A stretch of 64,000 nt of DNA from Streptomyces sp. NRRL F-5122 (GTDB taxonomy: Bacteria > Actinomycetota > Actinomycetes > Streptomycetales > Streptomycetaceae): positions 1 to 64,000 of the forward strand of contig NZ_LMWH01000070.1 of assembly GCF_001507435.1 (NCBI RefSeq), read 5' to 3'. The notes beneath the pieces are model-generated. The model was not told where the DNA came from, searched no databases, and saw only the letters and a list, made by a program, of their open reading frames with translations. Position 1 is the first letter of the stretch. Every line of letters starts with the position of its first letter. Position numbers and translations under genes: made by a program. Below, in pieces: positions 1-8,966 of this stretch.

Positions 1-83
1 CGGGTCAATGTCCTGTGGGCGCTGCTGCGTGACGGACGGTGCTACCAACTCACACCACCCCTGGCTGAGGCGGCTTGACATCT

Positions 84-1592
84 TCATTGGGAGTCATCGT
101 GGTTCCTCGGATCGGTGTGCTGCGAGGGCACGGTGGCATCGCTCCAGGGGAGGTGGTCCGCGTCGGCGCGGGACCGGGTCGTGTCGTACGGCGCCGGGGG
201 CTGTGGCCGCGGCGGCTGCTCATCCGGCCGGTGGCGGTGGTGCCGCTCGTACGGCTGGTGCTGCTGCTCGTCGTGGGCGGCCCTCGTCGTGGCGCAGCCG
301 GGCGAGGAAGGCCCGTGGGCGGCGACGGGCGGAACGGGCCTGCGCGAATCACCGTGCCGGTCCACGAACACCCAGGCCCGGAAGAGCAGAAAGCGCAGCA
401 TCGTCGCCGCGAGGTTGGCGGCGATCAGCACGGCGAGTTCCGTGGAGTGCGGGGGGCTGTCGGTCGCCGCGTTCAGGGCGGCGAGAGAACCGCTGGTGAG
501 GCAGAGGCCGATGGCGAAGACGACCAGGCCCTGTGCCTGGTGCCGGACGGCGCCGCCTCGGCCGCGCACCCCGAAGGTGAGCCGGCGGTTGGCCGCCGTG
601 TTGGCGATCGCCGAGACCAGCAGGGCGAGCGCATTGGCGCTCTGCGAGCCCGAGACCTGCCGGAAGAGGCTGTAGAGCACCAGGTAGAAGAGGGTGGACA
701 GAGCACCGACCGCGCAGAAGCCGACAAGCTGGCGGGCCAGGCCCCGCGGCACGTCCGCGATCTCCCGGTCCCTCGGATCGTCACCGAAGGGCCGTGCGAG
801 CCGATCGAGCGGAAGCGAACCGCCGGCCAGCGCCCTGCCGATCCGCCACACGCCCTTGAGGTCCTCGGTCGCGGTCCTCACGATGTGCACCGTGGAGTCG
901 GGGTCGTCGACCCAGTCCACCGGTACCTCGTGGATGCGCAGACCCGCGCGCTCGGCGAGCACCAGCATCTCGGTGTCGAAGAACCATCCGGTGTCCTCCA
1001 CCAGCGGCAGCAGCGCCTGGGCCACATCACGGCGGATCGCCTTGAAGCCGCACTGCGCGTCCGAGAAGCGGGCCTGAAGCGAACCGCGCAGGACGAGGTT
1101 GTAGGCGCGGCTGATGAACTCGCGCTTGGGGCCGCGCACGACGCGGGAGGTCCGGGCGAGCCGGGAACCGATCGCCAGATCGGAGTGGCCCGAGATCAGC
1201 GGAGCCACCAGCGGCAGCAGCGCGTTGAGGTCGGTGGACAGGTCCACGTCCATGTAGGCGAGGATCGGGGCGTCGGAGGCGGACCAGACGGTACGCAGGG
1301 CAAGCCCGCGGCCCTTCTGCTCCAGCCGGAGGGACCCCACCTCCGCGATCTCCGCCGCCAGCCGTGCGGCCACCCGGGGGGTGCTGTCCGTGGACGCGTT
1401 GTCCGCGATCGTGATGCGGAACGCGTACGGGAACGTGCGCCGCAGGTGCTCGTACAGTCCGACCACGCACGGCCGGAGATCCTTCTCCTCGTTGTAGACG
1501 GGGATCACTACGTCCAGGACCGGCGTACCGGCGTCGCCGGCAGGGAGGTGCTCCCGCGTCGGCAGGGCGCCGGGAGAAAAGTCGGTTCGCAT
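84..1592 (-). CDS. GT2-family glycosyltransferase with GtrA-like membrane domain
   Basis: Predicted membrane glycosyltransferase of about 502 residues. Residues ~25-250 form a GT-A fold of the dolichyl-phosphate sugar synthase type: VVIPVYNEE near residue 29, a DVDLSTD metal/donor motif near 115, and the DAQCGFKAI signature near 178. Residues ~285-412 carry four hydrophobic segments like the GtrA family (flippase-like). The last ~90 residues are His/Arg/Pro-rich and look disordered. By family it transfers a sugar from an NDP donor to a polyprenyl-phosphate carrier for cell-surface glycosylation; the substrate is unknown. The start is the ATG 15 nt after the upstream kinase stop, with AGAAGAG before it, so it is probably the third gene of an operon with the two-component pair. 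Confidence 0.88.
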   Translation of the reverse strand: MRTDFSPGALPTREHLPAGDAGTPVLDVVIPVYNEEKDLRPCVVGLYEHLRRTFPYAFRITIADNASTDSTPRVAARLAAEIAEVGSLRLEQKGRGLALRTVWSASDAPILAYMDVDLSTDLNALLPLVAPLISGHSDLAIGSRLARTSRVVRGPKREFISRAYNLVLRGSLQARFSDAQCGFKAIRRDVAQALLPLVEDTGWFFDTEMLVLAERAGLRIHEVPVDWVDDPDSTVHIVRTATEDLKGVWRIGRALAGGSLPLDRLARPFGDDPRDREIADVPRGLARQLVGFCAVGALSTLFYLVLYSLFRQVSGSQSANALALLVSAIANTAANRRLTFGVRGRGGAVRHQAQGLVVFAIGLCLTSGSLAALNAATDSPPHSTELAVLIAANLAATMLRFLLFRAWVFVDRHGDSRRPVPPVAAHGPSSPGCATTRAAHDEQQHQPYERHHRHRPDEQPPRPQPPAPYDTTRSRADADHLPWSDATVPSQHTDPRNHDDSQ

Positions 1593-1606
1593 GACACCGA
1601 CTCTTC

Positions 1607-3262
1607 TCAAGCGCCCTGTCGCACCCATGTGGTGGTGCTGTGGTGCGCCTGTGAGTGGTGTTTCGGCTTCGTTTCGTGATCGGGCGCCGGCCTGCGCGGG
1701 GTGAACGCCGGTACGTGCACGGTGAACACGGTTCGTCCCGGGACGCTGTCGACCGTGACGGCACCGCCGTGCGCGGTGGCGACGGCCTGCACGATGGCGA
1801 GCCCGAGCCCCGTCGAGCCGGTGGTCCGGGAGCGCGCCGAGTCGCCGCGGGCGAACCGCTCGAAGACGTGCGGCAGCAGCTCCGCGGGAATGCCCTGGCC
1901 GTCGTCCTGCACGTCCACGCACAGCCACGGCCCGCGCCGTCGCACACATATGGTGACCGTCGTGCCGGGCGGGGTGTGCGTACGGGCGTTGGCGAGCAGA
2001 TTGACGAGCACCTGCTGCAGCCGTGCGGCGTCGGCCGACACGAGCGCAGGCTCGTCGGGCAGTTCCAGCCGCCAGTTGTGATCGCGTCCGGCCGCGCGCG
2101 CGTCGCTGACGGTGTCCACGACGAGCGGCACCAGATCGGTCCGCTCGAACCGGAGCGGCCGTCCCGCGTCGAGCCGGGCGAGCAACAGCAGATCCTCGAC
2201 GAGCAGGGTCATCCGATCGGCCTCGGACTCGATCCTGGCGAGCGCGTGCCGGGTGTCGGGGCCGGTCTGCTCCCGCCCGCGCCTGGTCAGCTCGGCGTAC
2301 CCGCGGATGGAGGCGAGCGGGGTGCGCAGTTCGTGGCTGGCGTCCGCGACGAACTGCCGCACACGCATCTCGCTCTGCTGCCGCGCGTGCAGGGCGCCGT
2401 GGACATGGTCGAGCATGCGGTTGAGCGCGGCCCCCACCCGGCCGACCTCGGTGTGCGGATCGGTCTCCGACTCCGGTACCCGCTCGTCGAGGGTCACCTC
2501 GCCGCTGTGGAGCGGCAGTTCGGAGACCCGGGTGGCGGTGGCGGCGACCTTGCGCAGAGGACGGGTGGCGATGCCGACGAGGACGTATCCGGCGATAGCG
2601 GCGGCCACGAGGCCGGCGGCCGCGACACTCACCTCGACCACGATGAGGGTGTTGACGGTGCTGGTGACGTCGGCGGTGGACAACCCGATGTAGAAGTTGC
2701 CGCGGGTTCCCTCCACATAGGTGACCCGGTACTCGCCGAGGCCCGGGATGTCGACGGTGTGGATGCCGCTCCTCGGCACGGAGGAGAGCGCGGCGGCCTG
2801 GGACGTGTTCAGCCCCTTGGCGACCATGCCCTTGAAGCCGCCGCTGCTGTCGTTGCGCGACTCGGCCACGGCCGCCTTGACGATCCTGCCGCTCGGGTCG
2901 ACGACGGCGGCGACCGACCCGGGCTGCGCCCCTCCCCGGGTCACTATGAAGTCCAGCTTGTCGTCCGTCGACTCGCCCGTGCCGGTGGAGTCGACCACGG
3001 GCGGGACGGCCGAGCGACCGGGAGCGGGCGGCCCCCCGTCGTCGAGTGCGCCCCTGGGCAGCCCCGCGGCACGTCGACCCGCGTCGGTGACCTGGGCGTT
3101 CTTCTGCTGGTCGAGATGCTGGCCCAGTGCGATCGTGGTGACCGTGCCGATCACCGCGCACACCACGGCGATCAACGTCACCGCAGAGACGACGAGCCGT
3201 GTCCGCAGCGTGCGCGGCTGTCGTACCCGCCGCTGCGTCCGCGGCCGTCGTCGGGTGCTCAT
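1607..3262 (-). CDS. Sensor histidine kinase (HAMP, HisKA, HATPase)
   Basis: Membrane sensor kinase of 551 residues. A TM segment at ~24-46 is followed by an extracytoplasmic sensor region (~50-200), a second TM (~205-232), HAMP, then HisKA with the phospho-acceptor His310 in SHELRTPL. The ATPase domain has an N-box (NLLANA, ~421), a DDGQGIP G1 box (~453) and GLGLAI (~485). It should autophosphorylate and pass phosphate to the upstream response regulator. Its ATG overlaps the regulator stop by 4 bases (ATGA), implying translational coupling. The stimulus cannot be read from sequence. Confidence 0.95.
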   Translation of the reverse strand: MSTRRRPRTQRRVRQPRTLRTRLVVSAVTLIAVVCAVIGTVTTIALGQHLDQQKNAQVTDAGRRAAGLPRGALDDGGPPAPGRSAVPPVVDSTGTGESTDDKLDFIVTRGGAQPGSVAAVVDPSGRIVKAAVAESRNDSSGGFKGMVAKGLNTSQAAALSSVPRSGIHTVDIPGLGEYRVTYVEGTRGNFYIGLSTADVTSTVNTLIVVEVSVAAAGLVAAAIAGYVLVGIATRPLRKVAATATRVSELPLHSGEVTLDERVPESETDPHTEVGRVGAALNRMLDHVHGALHARQQSEMRVRQFVADASHELRTPLASIRGYAELTRRGREQTGPDTRHALARIESEADRMTLLVEDLLLLARLDAGRPLRFERTDLVPLVVDTVSDARAAGRDHNWRLELPDEPALVSADAARLQQVLVNLLANARTHTPPGTTVTICVRRRGPWLCVDVQDDGQGIPAELLPHVFERFARGDSARSRTTGSTGLGLAIVQAVATAHGGAVTVDSVPGRTVFTVHVPAFTPRRPAPDHETKPKHHSQAHHSTTTWVRQGA

Positions 3263-3999
3263 GACGCGGCGGGCTTGATCAGATAACCGGCACCGCGCCG
3301 CGTGTGGATCATCGGCTCACGCCCGGCGTCGATCTTCCGCCGCAGGTAAGAGATGTAGAGCTCGACGACGTTGGCCTGCCCGCCGAAGTCGTACGACCAC
3401 ACCCGGTCCAGGATCTGCGCCTTGCTGAGCACCCGTCGCGGGTTGCGCATCAGGAAGCGGAGCAGTTCGAACTCGGTGGCGGTCAGGTGAATACCCTGGC
3501 CAGCCCGCGACACCTCGTGGCTGTCCTCGTCGAGGGTGAGGTCACCGACGACGAGCACGGAGTCGGAGCGGCGGTCGGCGGCACCGGACCGCCGGATCAG
3601 ACCACGCAGCCGGGCCACGACCTCTTCGAGGCTGAACGGCTTGGTGACGTAGTCGTCGCCGCCCGCGGTCAGCCCCGCGATCCGGTCCTCGACGGCGTCC
3701 TTGGCCGTGAGGAAGAGCACCGGCACGTCCGGCAGTTCGCGCCGCAGCCGGCCCAGGACGGTGAGCCCGTCCATGTCCGGGAGCATCATGTCCAGGACGA
3801 CGGCGTCGGGCCGGAACTCACGGGCGCTCTGCAGGGCGCCCTGTCCGTCACCCGCGCTGCGGATCTGCCAGCCTTCGTAGCGAAGGGCCATGGACAGCAG
3901 TTCGGTGATGGACAGCTCGTCGTCCACCACCAGCACACGGACGGGGCTCCCGTCCGGCCTCAGCAGTTCGGTGCGCCCCTGGGGCGAGGTCATGGTCAT
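3259..3999 (-). CDS. OmpR/PhoB-family response regulator
   Basis: DNA-binding response regulator of about 246 residues from the ATG at 3999, which is preceded by AAGGTG; an in-frame ATG lies two codons later and an upstream ATG at 4068 is less likely. The receiver has the acidic pair Asp26-Asp27, phospho-acceptor Asp70 (VLDMMLPDMDG), LFLTAKD and VTKPF lysine. The C-terminal winged helix (TATEFELLRFLMRNP, SYLRRKID, TRRGAGYLI) is OmpR-type. It is the first gene of the regulator-kinase-glycosyltransferase operon and probably regulates it along with envelope genes. Confidence 0.95.
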   Translation of the reverse strand: MTMTSPQGRTELLRPDGSPVRVLVVDDELSITELLSMALRYEGWQIRSAGDGQGALQSAREFRPDAVVLDMMLPDMDGLTVLGRLRRELPDVPVLFLTAKDAVEDRIAGLTAGGDDYVTKPFSLEEVVARLRGLIRRSGAADRRSDSVLVVGDLTLDEDSHEVSRAGQGIHLTATEFELLRFLMRNPRRVLSKAQILDRVWSYDFGGQANVVELYISYLRRKIDAGREPMIHTRRGAGYLIKPAAS

Positions 4000-4240
4000 G
4001 GTGGACACCTTGTCGAGGTGCTCTGAGAGAGCCCTTTCGCCAATCTGTAATTTCCCTGAGAAACGCACAGGCGCCTCTCAGGCAATTCCTGGGAAGGTCC
4101 GTGGAACGACCTGGCCTCCGCGGCCGCGACCTCGCCGCGAGGGCGAACTCGAGCCGGGGCGGGCGGGCCCGCCCGCCCCGGAACCTGTGCGTGGACCAGG
4201 AGATGACGGTCCCTCGGAGGAGGGCCCGCAGTGGACCGGC

Positions 4241-4591
4241 TCAGTCCCGCGGTCGCCGGAACGCACTGCTGCGCTCGACTCTGGCGACGTGCAGCGTGTA
4301 CGCCTCGTACCACTGCGCGCGTCCCTGCTTCTGCGCCGTACGGTGCTCCGGATCGCTCCGCCACGCCTCGACGGCGGCCAGGTCCCGGAAGTACCCGACG
4401 GTGATCGAGAGCCCGCCCGGGGTGTGGGCGTGGTCCATGCCCAGATACCCGGGGACGTCCCTGACCAGTTCCTCCATCCGCTCGGCGGTCTCTGCGTATC
4501 CGTTGTCCTCCTCTGTGTACACGGAGGTGAACACAACGGCGTAGTACGGCGGTTCATGGGCGGCGACAGGCGCAACGGGGTGATCGCTCAT
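4241..4591 (-). CDS. Antibiotic biosynthesis monooxygenase (ABM) family protein
   Basis: Small protein of 116 residues with the ferredoxin-like dimeric alpha/beta barrel pattern of ABM/DUF1330-like enzymes: YYAVVFTSVYTEEDNGYAETAERM, then PGYLGMDHAHTPGG and VGYFRDLAAVEAWRSDPEH. Such proteins are cofactorless oxygenases or heme/aldehyde-handling enzymes; the substrate here is unknown. It stands alone on the minus strand, and no biosynthetic cluster is adjacent, so a housekeeping role is more likely than antibiotic synthesis. Confidence 0.85.
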   Translation of the reverse strand: MSDHPVAPVAAHEPPYYAVVFTSVYTEEDNGYAETAERMEELVRDVPGYLGMDHAHTPGGLSITVGYFRDLAAVEAWRSDPEHRTAQKQGRAQWYEAYTLHVARVERSSAFRRPRD

Positions 4592-4700
4592 GTCATCACG
4601 ATCAGTCGTGTCCGTGCCGGCCGTCCAGCCTCTTGCCGTACGGGGTCCGAAAGGTGTCCGCGTCTTGACCGTCCCACGGCGGCCGGCCGGTCCGGGACGG

Positions 4701-5567
4701 TCAGAACAACCCGTCCTGCACGTCCGTCTCCACCGACCTGCGTACGGGTACCGTCACTTCGTCGTCTGCGGCGGCCGTCAGCTCCCACCCGGACATCAAC
4801 CGCGTGTCCAGGACCAGAAGCCCCCGCGCCGTCGCCAGATGGAGATCGGGCCCGGCGACGGCCCGCACCTCCCCGCTCACCGTGCCTCCGGCGGCGAGCT
4901 CGCTCACCACGCCGTCCATGCGGGGCAGCCCGTCGAGCCCGAACACACCACTGTGGTCGACGGCGCGGAACGGCGCCCGCTCCAGCGACTCCGGCCACCC
5001 CTCGAGGCCCACGGCCCGCTTGTGCAGCTCGGCCAGTTCGGCGACCCGTTCCCCGAGGGGCGGCAACCCGGCCCGCACCGCCCGCTTGTCGGCGTAGGGA
5101 ATCCGGTCCGGTACCCGGAGCGCGGCCCGCAGCAGCTCCTCCGCACGCCGCGCCGCCATCAGCGGCCCGCACCCCAGCCTGCTGAAGCAGACGGCACCCT
5201 GTTCGAGGAGCCGCGCCGAGCCGCGCTCGGCCGCGGTGATCCCGACCTTGACCATGCCGGGTCCGAACCACGCGAGATACACGCGATACGGCCGCGGGTC
5301 GTCGGCGACGGTATCGGCGGCGACGGAGTGCGCGCGGTCGAGACGAGCGCACTCCTCGCATCGCGCACCGGTGCTCCGCCCGGACACCTCGGCCAGGACC
5401 GGACAGGCGTGCCCACGAGCCCCCACGCATGTGCGCACACCGGTCGGCAGAACGGCGAACGCCACCCGCTTGCCCCGTGCGAGACCACTGCGGCGCCCGC
5501 CTTCCCACGCCAGCTCGGGCCCGCCTTCACCCCACCGCAGCCCCGTACATCTCCACACCTGAGTCAT
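4701..5567 (-). CDS. DUF2797 family protein
   Basis: Conserved actinobacterial protein of 288 residues that I recognise as DUF2797. It has paired cysteines (CVGARGHACP near residue 47 and ARCEECARLD near 70) suggesting a small zinc site, followed by YLAWFGPGMVKVGIT and LLEQGAVCFSRLGCGPLMAARRAEELL. Function is unknown for the family. It is probably monocistronic, with its neighbours separated by about 60-110 nt. Confidence 0.85.
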   Translation of the reverse strand: MTQVWRCTGLRWGEGGPELAWEGGRRSGLARGKRVAFAVLPTGVRTCVGARGHACPVLAEVSGRSTGARCEECARLDRAHSVAADTVADDPRPYRVYLAWFGPGMVKVGITAAERGSARLLEQGAVCFSRLGCGPLMAARRAEELLRAALRVPDRIPYADKRAVRAGLPPLGERVAELAELHKRAVGLEGWPESLERAPFRAVDHSGVFGLDGLPRMDGVVSELAAGGTVSGEVRAVAGPDLHLATARGLLVLDTRLMSGWELTAAADDEVTVPVRRSVETDVQDGLF

Positions 5568-5630
5568 CGCCCTCGAGCCTAGGCTCCACCACCGACAGCG
5601 GCGGGTCCCGGCGGACGCGGGCGCCGCCGT

Positions 5631-6386
5631 TCAGCGAGCGGACCGGCCCGGATCCGCGAGCGCGGAGTCCGCCGCTGCGGTGCCGGGAGGCGCCTCCCGC
5701 CGCTCTGCACGCAGACGCAGCCAGGCGAGGGCACATCCGACCCCGGCCAGCAATGCGGGAACAGCCGACTCCATCAACAGCGAAGCGACCCATTCGGGGT
5801 TCATCCTTCGCGTCAGGCCGCTGGTGTACTGGCAGGTGGCCTGCGGTGGGAAGAAGCTGTACGCCAGAGTCCGCGGCGCATCGGCCCCCCAGTCCGCTCC
5901 CGCGGAGCAGACCGACGCCGGTCCCGTGAACAGCTTCCACCCGGCCAACGCGTAGAGCATGAGGAAGACGGAGCCGGTGACGAAGAAAGCGGTCCCCGTG
6001 CGCCGCAGCTTCCGGCCCCTCGTCGTCGGCACCACCAGATCGCTGCCGAGACGCGGTTCGAACCACTCCGCGACCAGCGCCACGACCAGGCAGACGACAA
6101 GAGCCACCATGCCGAGCCAGAGCAATGCGCCGAGCACTCCCGTCCCCCCGACGGAGGAGACGTCTCCACGCTCGAACTCGCAGACGGTCGCGGGGGGAAA
6201 CGCCTGCTCACGCACCCGCAGCAGCCGGCCCGGTCCCCGGATCAGCCCGTGATTGCACCGCTCGTCGAATTCGAGCATGTCGAGCAGGGCCACTCCGCAA
6301 CCGACCACGAGGGCACCGAACGAGATCCCGGCCCCGGCCCACAGACCGCCTGTTCGGTAGCTGCCATGCGTGCGTACGTTCGGCAT
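5631..6386 (-). CDS. Hypothetical four-helix membrane protein
   Basis: Protein of 251 residues with hydrophobic segments near 18-36, 85-108, 133-152 and 205-225. Extracytoplasmic loops contain pairs of cysteines (ERCNHG, TVCEFERG, SVCSAGADW, ATCQYTSG) that could form disulfides. No family is recognised. The C-terminus is Ala/Glu/Arg-rich and likely cytosolic. It is divergent from the collagen-like gene at 6570 with about 180 bp between them, so the two may share a promoter region. Confidence 0.7.
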   Translation of the reverse strand: MPNVRTHGSYRTGGLWAGAGISFGALVVGCGVALLDMLEFDERCNHGLIRGPGRLLRVREQAFPPATVCEFERGDVSSVGGTGVLGALLWLGMVALVVCLVVALVAEWFEPRLGSDLVVPTTRGRKLRRTGTAFFVTGSVFLMLYALAGWKLFTGPASVCSAGADWGADAPRTLAYSFFPPQATCQYTSGLTRRMNPEWVASLLMESAVPALLAGVGCALAWLRLRAERREAPPGTAAADSALADPGRSAR

Positions 6387-6569
6387 CCGCGCACATTAAC
6401 CGACCGCTTCGGTGGACGGCCCGAAAACAGGACCGGAGCGAGCCGGAGGCTCGCCGCCCGTGCCGACGACGGCGACCGTACGGGTCGCCGTGGGCACACT
6501 CGCCGAGGAGGTCCGACGTCTCCAATTCTTCGTCATTTACACTCACGCCGTGACACAGCGTGAGGGGGC

Positions 6570-7007
6570 ATGGTGAGAAGTGTAATCGAAGCGCTGCGTG
6601 GCCCGCGGCGCCACTTTGTGCTCGGCGCATCGCTGATCGTCGCGCTCGTCGCGCAGTCGGCTGCGCTCGTGGCCCAGCATGTGCAGATCGACGACCTGCA
6701 GGCACAGCACATCGACCTCCAGGCTCATTCCATCGAGGCCTGCCCCTCCGGCCCGCCCGGCCCCACGGGCCCCACCGGTCCGATCGGCCCGCCGGGCAAG
6801 GACGGAAGGGACGGAAGGGACGGGAGGGAGGGACAGGACGGACAGGACGGGCAGGACGGCCGGGACGGCCGGGACGGACATGACGGCAAGGACGGGAAGG
6901 ACGGGGAAAACGCCGCCGCCGGGTCGACGCCGAGCGAGACCCAGAGCGACAGCGAAGACGACGACGACGACCGGGCCCTCCCGGCCGGCCCGTCCGCCAC
7001 ACCCTGA
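6570..7007 (+). CDS. Membrane-anchored collagen-like protein (copy 1)
   Basis: Protein of 145 residues: a short basic N-terminus (EALRGPRRH), one TM or signal-anchor segment (LGASLIVALVAQSAALVAQ, ~18-36), a short helical stalk, then ~18 Gly-X-Y triplets ([19 protein letters not shown], then GRDGREGQDG-type), and an acidic Ser/Asp tail. By analogy with bacterial collagen-like proteins, the GXY tract should trimerise outside the membrane. A GAGGGGGC ribosome site precedes the ATG; a GTG one codon later aligns with the start of the paralogue. It is a tandem paralogue of the next gene. Confidence 0.75.
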   Translation: MVRSVIEALRGPRRHFVLGASLIVALVAQSAALVAQHVQIDDLQAQHIDLQAHSIEACPSGPPGPTGPTGPIGPPGKDGRDGRDGREGQDGQDGQDGRDGRDGHDGKDGKDGENAAAGSTPSETQSDSEDDDDDRALPAGPSATP

Positions 7008-7164
7008 AACGTACTCAACCCGTGCGTGACCGTTCGGGGATCACCGCAGTCGCACACAGCAACCTCCGACGAACCGCAGCACCAGGAGGGGCATCACCCG
7101 AACCGGTGACCAGTGGGCCGTCCCGCGTCGGGAACACGGTCCCGTGAACTCGCCACGGAGTGTA

Positions 7165-7872
7165 ATGGGTTGCGTGAGTAGCGTAAAAGAAGCGCTGCGG
7201 AGGCCGCGGCGTGACCTTGTGCTCGGCGCATCACTGATCGTCGCGCTCGTCGCGCAGACAACTGCGATCGTCGCCCACCAAGTGCAGATCGACGATCTGC
7301 GGGCACGGCGCATCGACCTCCAGGGAAACCATGTCGACTCCGTCTCTCCCGGTCCGCCCGGCCCCTCCGGCCCTCCTGGCCCGACCGGTCCCACCGGCCC
7401 GCCGGGCAAGGACGGCAAGCCCGGGCGGGACGGGAGACGTGGTCACCGGGGTGACAGGGGTGATACGGGAAGGAGAGGGAAGGACGGCGCGAGCGGGCAG
7501 AACGGCCTCACCGGGTCGCTGATCGAGACCCACCGGAAGAGGCCCGACAGTTGCAGGACCGGACGGGGACACCAGCAGTTGCCCACGGCACACCCGACGA
7601 ACTGCGGCCCCGGCGCGAGTGCCGGCCGATCCGGCGGCCGGTCGGCTTCGCCCCGTGCCGGGATCCGGGCCGAGGAGCCGAAGTCGACGCCGCGACCCGT
7701 TCCTGAGGCCGGCGGAGGGACTTCGGGGCCCCGGCTTCACCGATCCTGGACTCACCACGGCGATGAACCCGGCGGAGCTCCCACGACGGGCTCGGCCACG
7801 GCATGGCAGCAACCGGCCCTCCCTCGGCCCGTGTACGGGTCGCTCGGTCCGCTCGCGCTGCCGCATCCGTGA
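7165..7872 (+). CDS. Membrane-anchored collagen-like protein (copy 2)
   Basis: Paralogue of the preceding gene. The N-terminal ~50 residues (VKEALRRPRRDLVLGASLIVALVAQ and VQIDDLRARRIDLQ) match it closely at DNA level, pointing to tandem duplication. A GXY tract of ~20 triplets follows ([20 protein letters not shown] to DTGRRGKDGASGQ). The last ~115 residues (from LIETHRKRPD) have no GXY and look like out-of-frame or low-complexity sequence, so the C-terminus may be an extended, decayed tail. I chose the ATG at 7165 with GGAG upstream; a GTG at 7174 aligns with copy 1. Confidence 0.6.
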   Translation: MGCVSSVKEALRRPRRDLVLGASLIVALVAQTTAIVAHQVQIDDLRARRIDLQGNHVDSVSPGPPGPSGPPGPTGPTGPPGKDGKPGRDGRRGHRGDRGDTGRRGKDGASGQNGLTGSLIETHRKRPDSCRTGRGHQQLPTAHPTNCGPGASAGRSGGRSASPRAGIRAEEPKSTPRPVPEAGGGTSGPRLHRSWTHHGDEPGGAPTTGSATAWQQPALPRPVYGSLGPLALPHP

Positions 7873-8037
7873 CGGTGGCGGTTCGGCGCTCGACTCGCGG
7901 CGGGCCCGGTCGCCCGTAGACGTCACCTGGCCCGGACGCACTGAAGGCGCGCGCCGCGATCGGCAGGCTGTCCGAGGCCATGGGCGGTACCGGCCAACGC
8001 GGTTGCCGTACTTCACTGCCGCACGGCCTCGAAATAC

Positions 8038-8067
8038 CAGAGGCCCCGGATCACTCCGGGGCCTCTG
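8038..8067 (-). terminator. Hairpin terminator at AICE left junction
   Basis: Perfect 12-bp stem (CAGAGGCCCCGG and complement) with a 6-nt loop, immediately downstream of the truncated tRNA-Arg 3' end. It is probably the original chromosomal terminator of the tRNA gene before integration. Confidence 0.6.
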
Positions 8068-8069
8068 AT

Positions 8070-8116
8070 CTGTGTGCACTCGGCAGGATTCGAACCTGCA
8101 ACCTTCTGATCCGTAG
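8070..8116. repeat. AICE attachment site, left copy (tRNA-Arg 3' fragment)
   Basis: A 47-bp sequence identical to 24210-24256. It contains the 3' half of tRNA-Arg(ACG), from discriminator base to anticodon loop, and diverges right after CCGTAG. There is no 5' half here, so this is the displaced chromosomal 3' end left by integration rather than a functional tRNA. Confidence 0.9.
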
Positions 8117-8213
8117 GCGCGTGCAGCATCATCACAGACCGTTCCCCTGCTGGAATCTGCTGGCTCGTCTGCCAATTGAAGGCGTGCCCCCGTGCGGGGG
8201 TGTGCGCCTGTGT

Positions 8214-8234
8214 TGATGTCAGCTACTGATGTCA
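8214..8234. repeat. Putative integrase arm-type repeats, left end
   Basis: Two direct TGATGTCA octamers with a 13-bp period. The whole 21-bp block matches 24154-24174 except for three middle bases. Their placement just inside both att sites suggests integrase or Xis arm-binding sites. Confidence 0.6.
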
Positions 8235-8635
8235 CGCAACAGACCCTAGGGCTGCGGCTTCACTCGTAGGGCCGTGGCCACCGGACTGGCCCTCAGGTGG
8301 TCAGGGCCACGAGGCAGTGGGCGACCTTCCGCTTTTCAGGCCGTGTTCTGGCGGGCGCCGCCTGATCGTGGTGGCGTGGGTGTCAGGCGGTAGCTGTCCT
8401 TGTGTGCCGCTGTTGGCGTATCGGTTGGCGTGCACCGGGGGGACGGTCCCTGCCGCTCGTAGACGTTATGCGTCGACCCGACGATCCCGCTAGGCATTCC
8501 CATGGCGCGGTAGACGATGGGCGCCCCGTTCACTCAGCGCCCTTTCGACAAGAGGATGGTCACAGAGCGCCCAGGACGATGTGTCGTTTCCCCATCGCAC
8601 TAGACTCCCGGCTGCACTGAAGAGGGGAGCCTTAG
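8235..8635. other. Non-coding left end of AICE with tRNA-Phe-like fragment
   Basis: About 400 bp without a supported gene. Positions 8321-8346 form a 26-bp block identical to 57043-57068. That block matches the anticodon loop and 3' anticodon stem of a tRNA-Phe(GAA) gene and continues five bases beyond it. A TAGACT hexamer near 8603 could be a -10 element for the gene at 8636. Confidence 0.5.
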
Positions 8636-8875
8636 ATGACGCCATATCAACTAAGCGTGGAAATGGGCCAGTTGGACCTTTACGTCGTTTTGGCGCTCGT
8701 AGCCATCTGGCTCGCGACGGGCCGATGGCGGTACCACCCGAGCCCTGAAGGGAGGAGCGCTGAGGAGGTCGAAGCCGAGTCGCGGCGACGTTCGCGATTG
8801 GTCAACCGTTCGATTCTTGCTGCCGCCGCGTTGTGGTTCCTGGCGGACGTCATCATCACCGTGTGGGCCTCGTGA
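8636..8875 (+). CDS. Small two-TM membrane protein (AICE cargo)
   Basis: Protein of 79 residues with TM segments at ~13-28 (LYVVLALVAIWLATG) and ~60-77 (ILAAAALWFLADVIITVW), separated by an acidic/basic cytosolic loop (RSAEEVEAESRRRSRL). A good ribosome site (AGGGGAG) precedes the ATG. No family is recognised. It is the first gene of the element's accessory block, upstream of the 244-residue membrane protein. Confidence 0.6.
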   Translation: MTPYQLSVEMGQLDLYVVLALVAIWLATGRWRYHPSPEGRSAEEVEAESRRRSRLVNRSILAAAALWFLADVIITVWAS

Positions 8876-8966
8876 AAGCTGACCGCTCCGCACCCGGCAG
8901 GTCAAAGATCGGGCGAAGTGCCCCACGCTGGAGACAGGTCGCACGAGGGGAGGGCAGAATGCAAGG

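Noticed and set aside
84..3161. A single 1025-codon minus-strand frame that includes the glycosyltransferase.
   Set aside because: Its first ~500 residues are the histidine kinase gene read in another frame (Arg/Pro/Gly-rich, no domain); the true start is at 1592.
75..3286. Very long plus-strand open frames opposite the kinase and glycosyltransferase genes.
   Set aside because: They run antisense to recognisable genes and lack family motifs; GC3 bias creates long antisense frames.
4241..4591. Part of an antibiotic biosynthesis cluster because of the ABM domain.
   Set aside because: No synthase, regulator or resistance genes are nearby; ABM domains are common in general metabolism.
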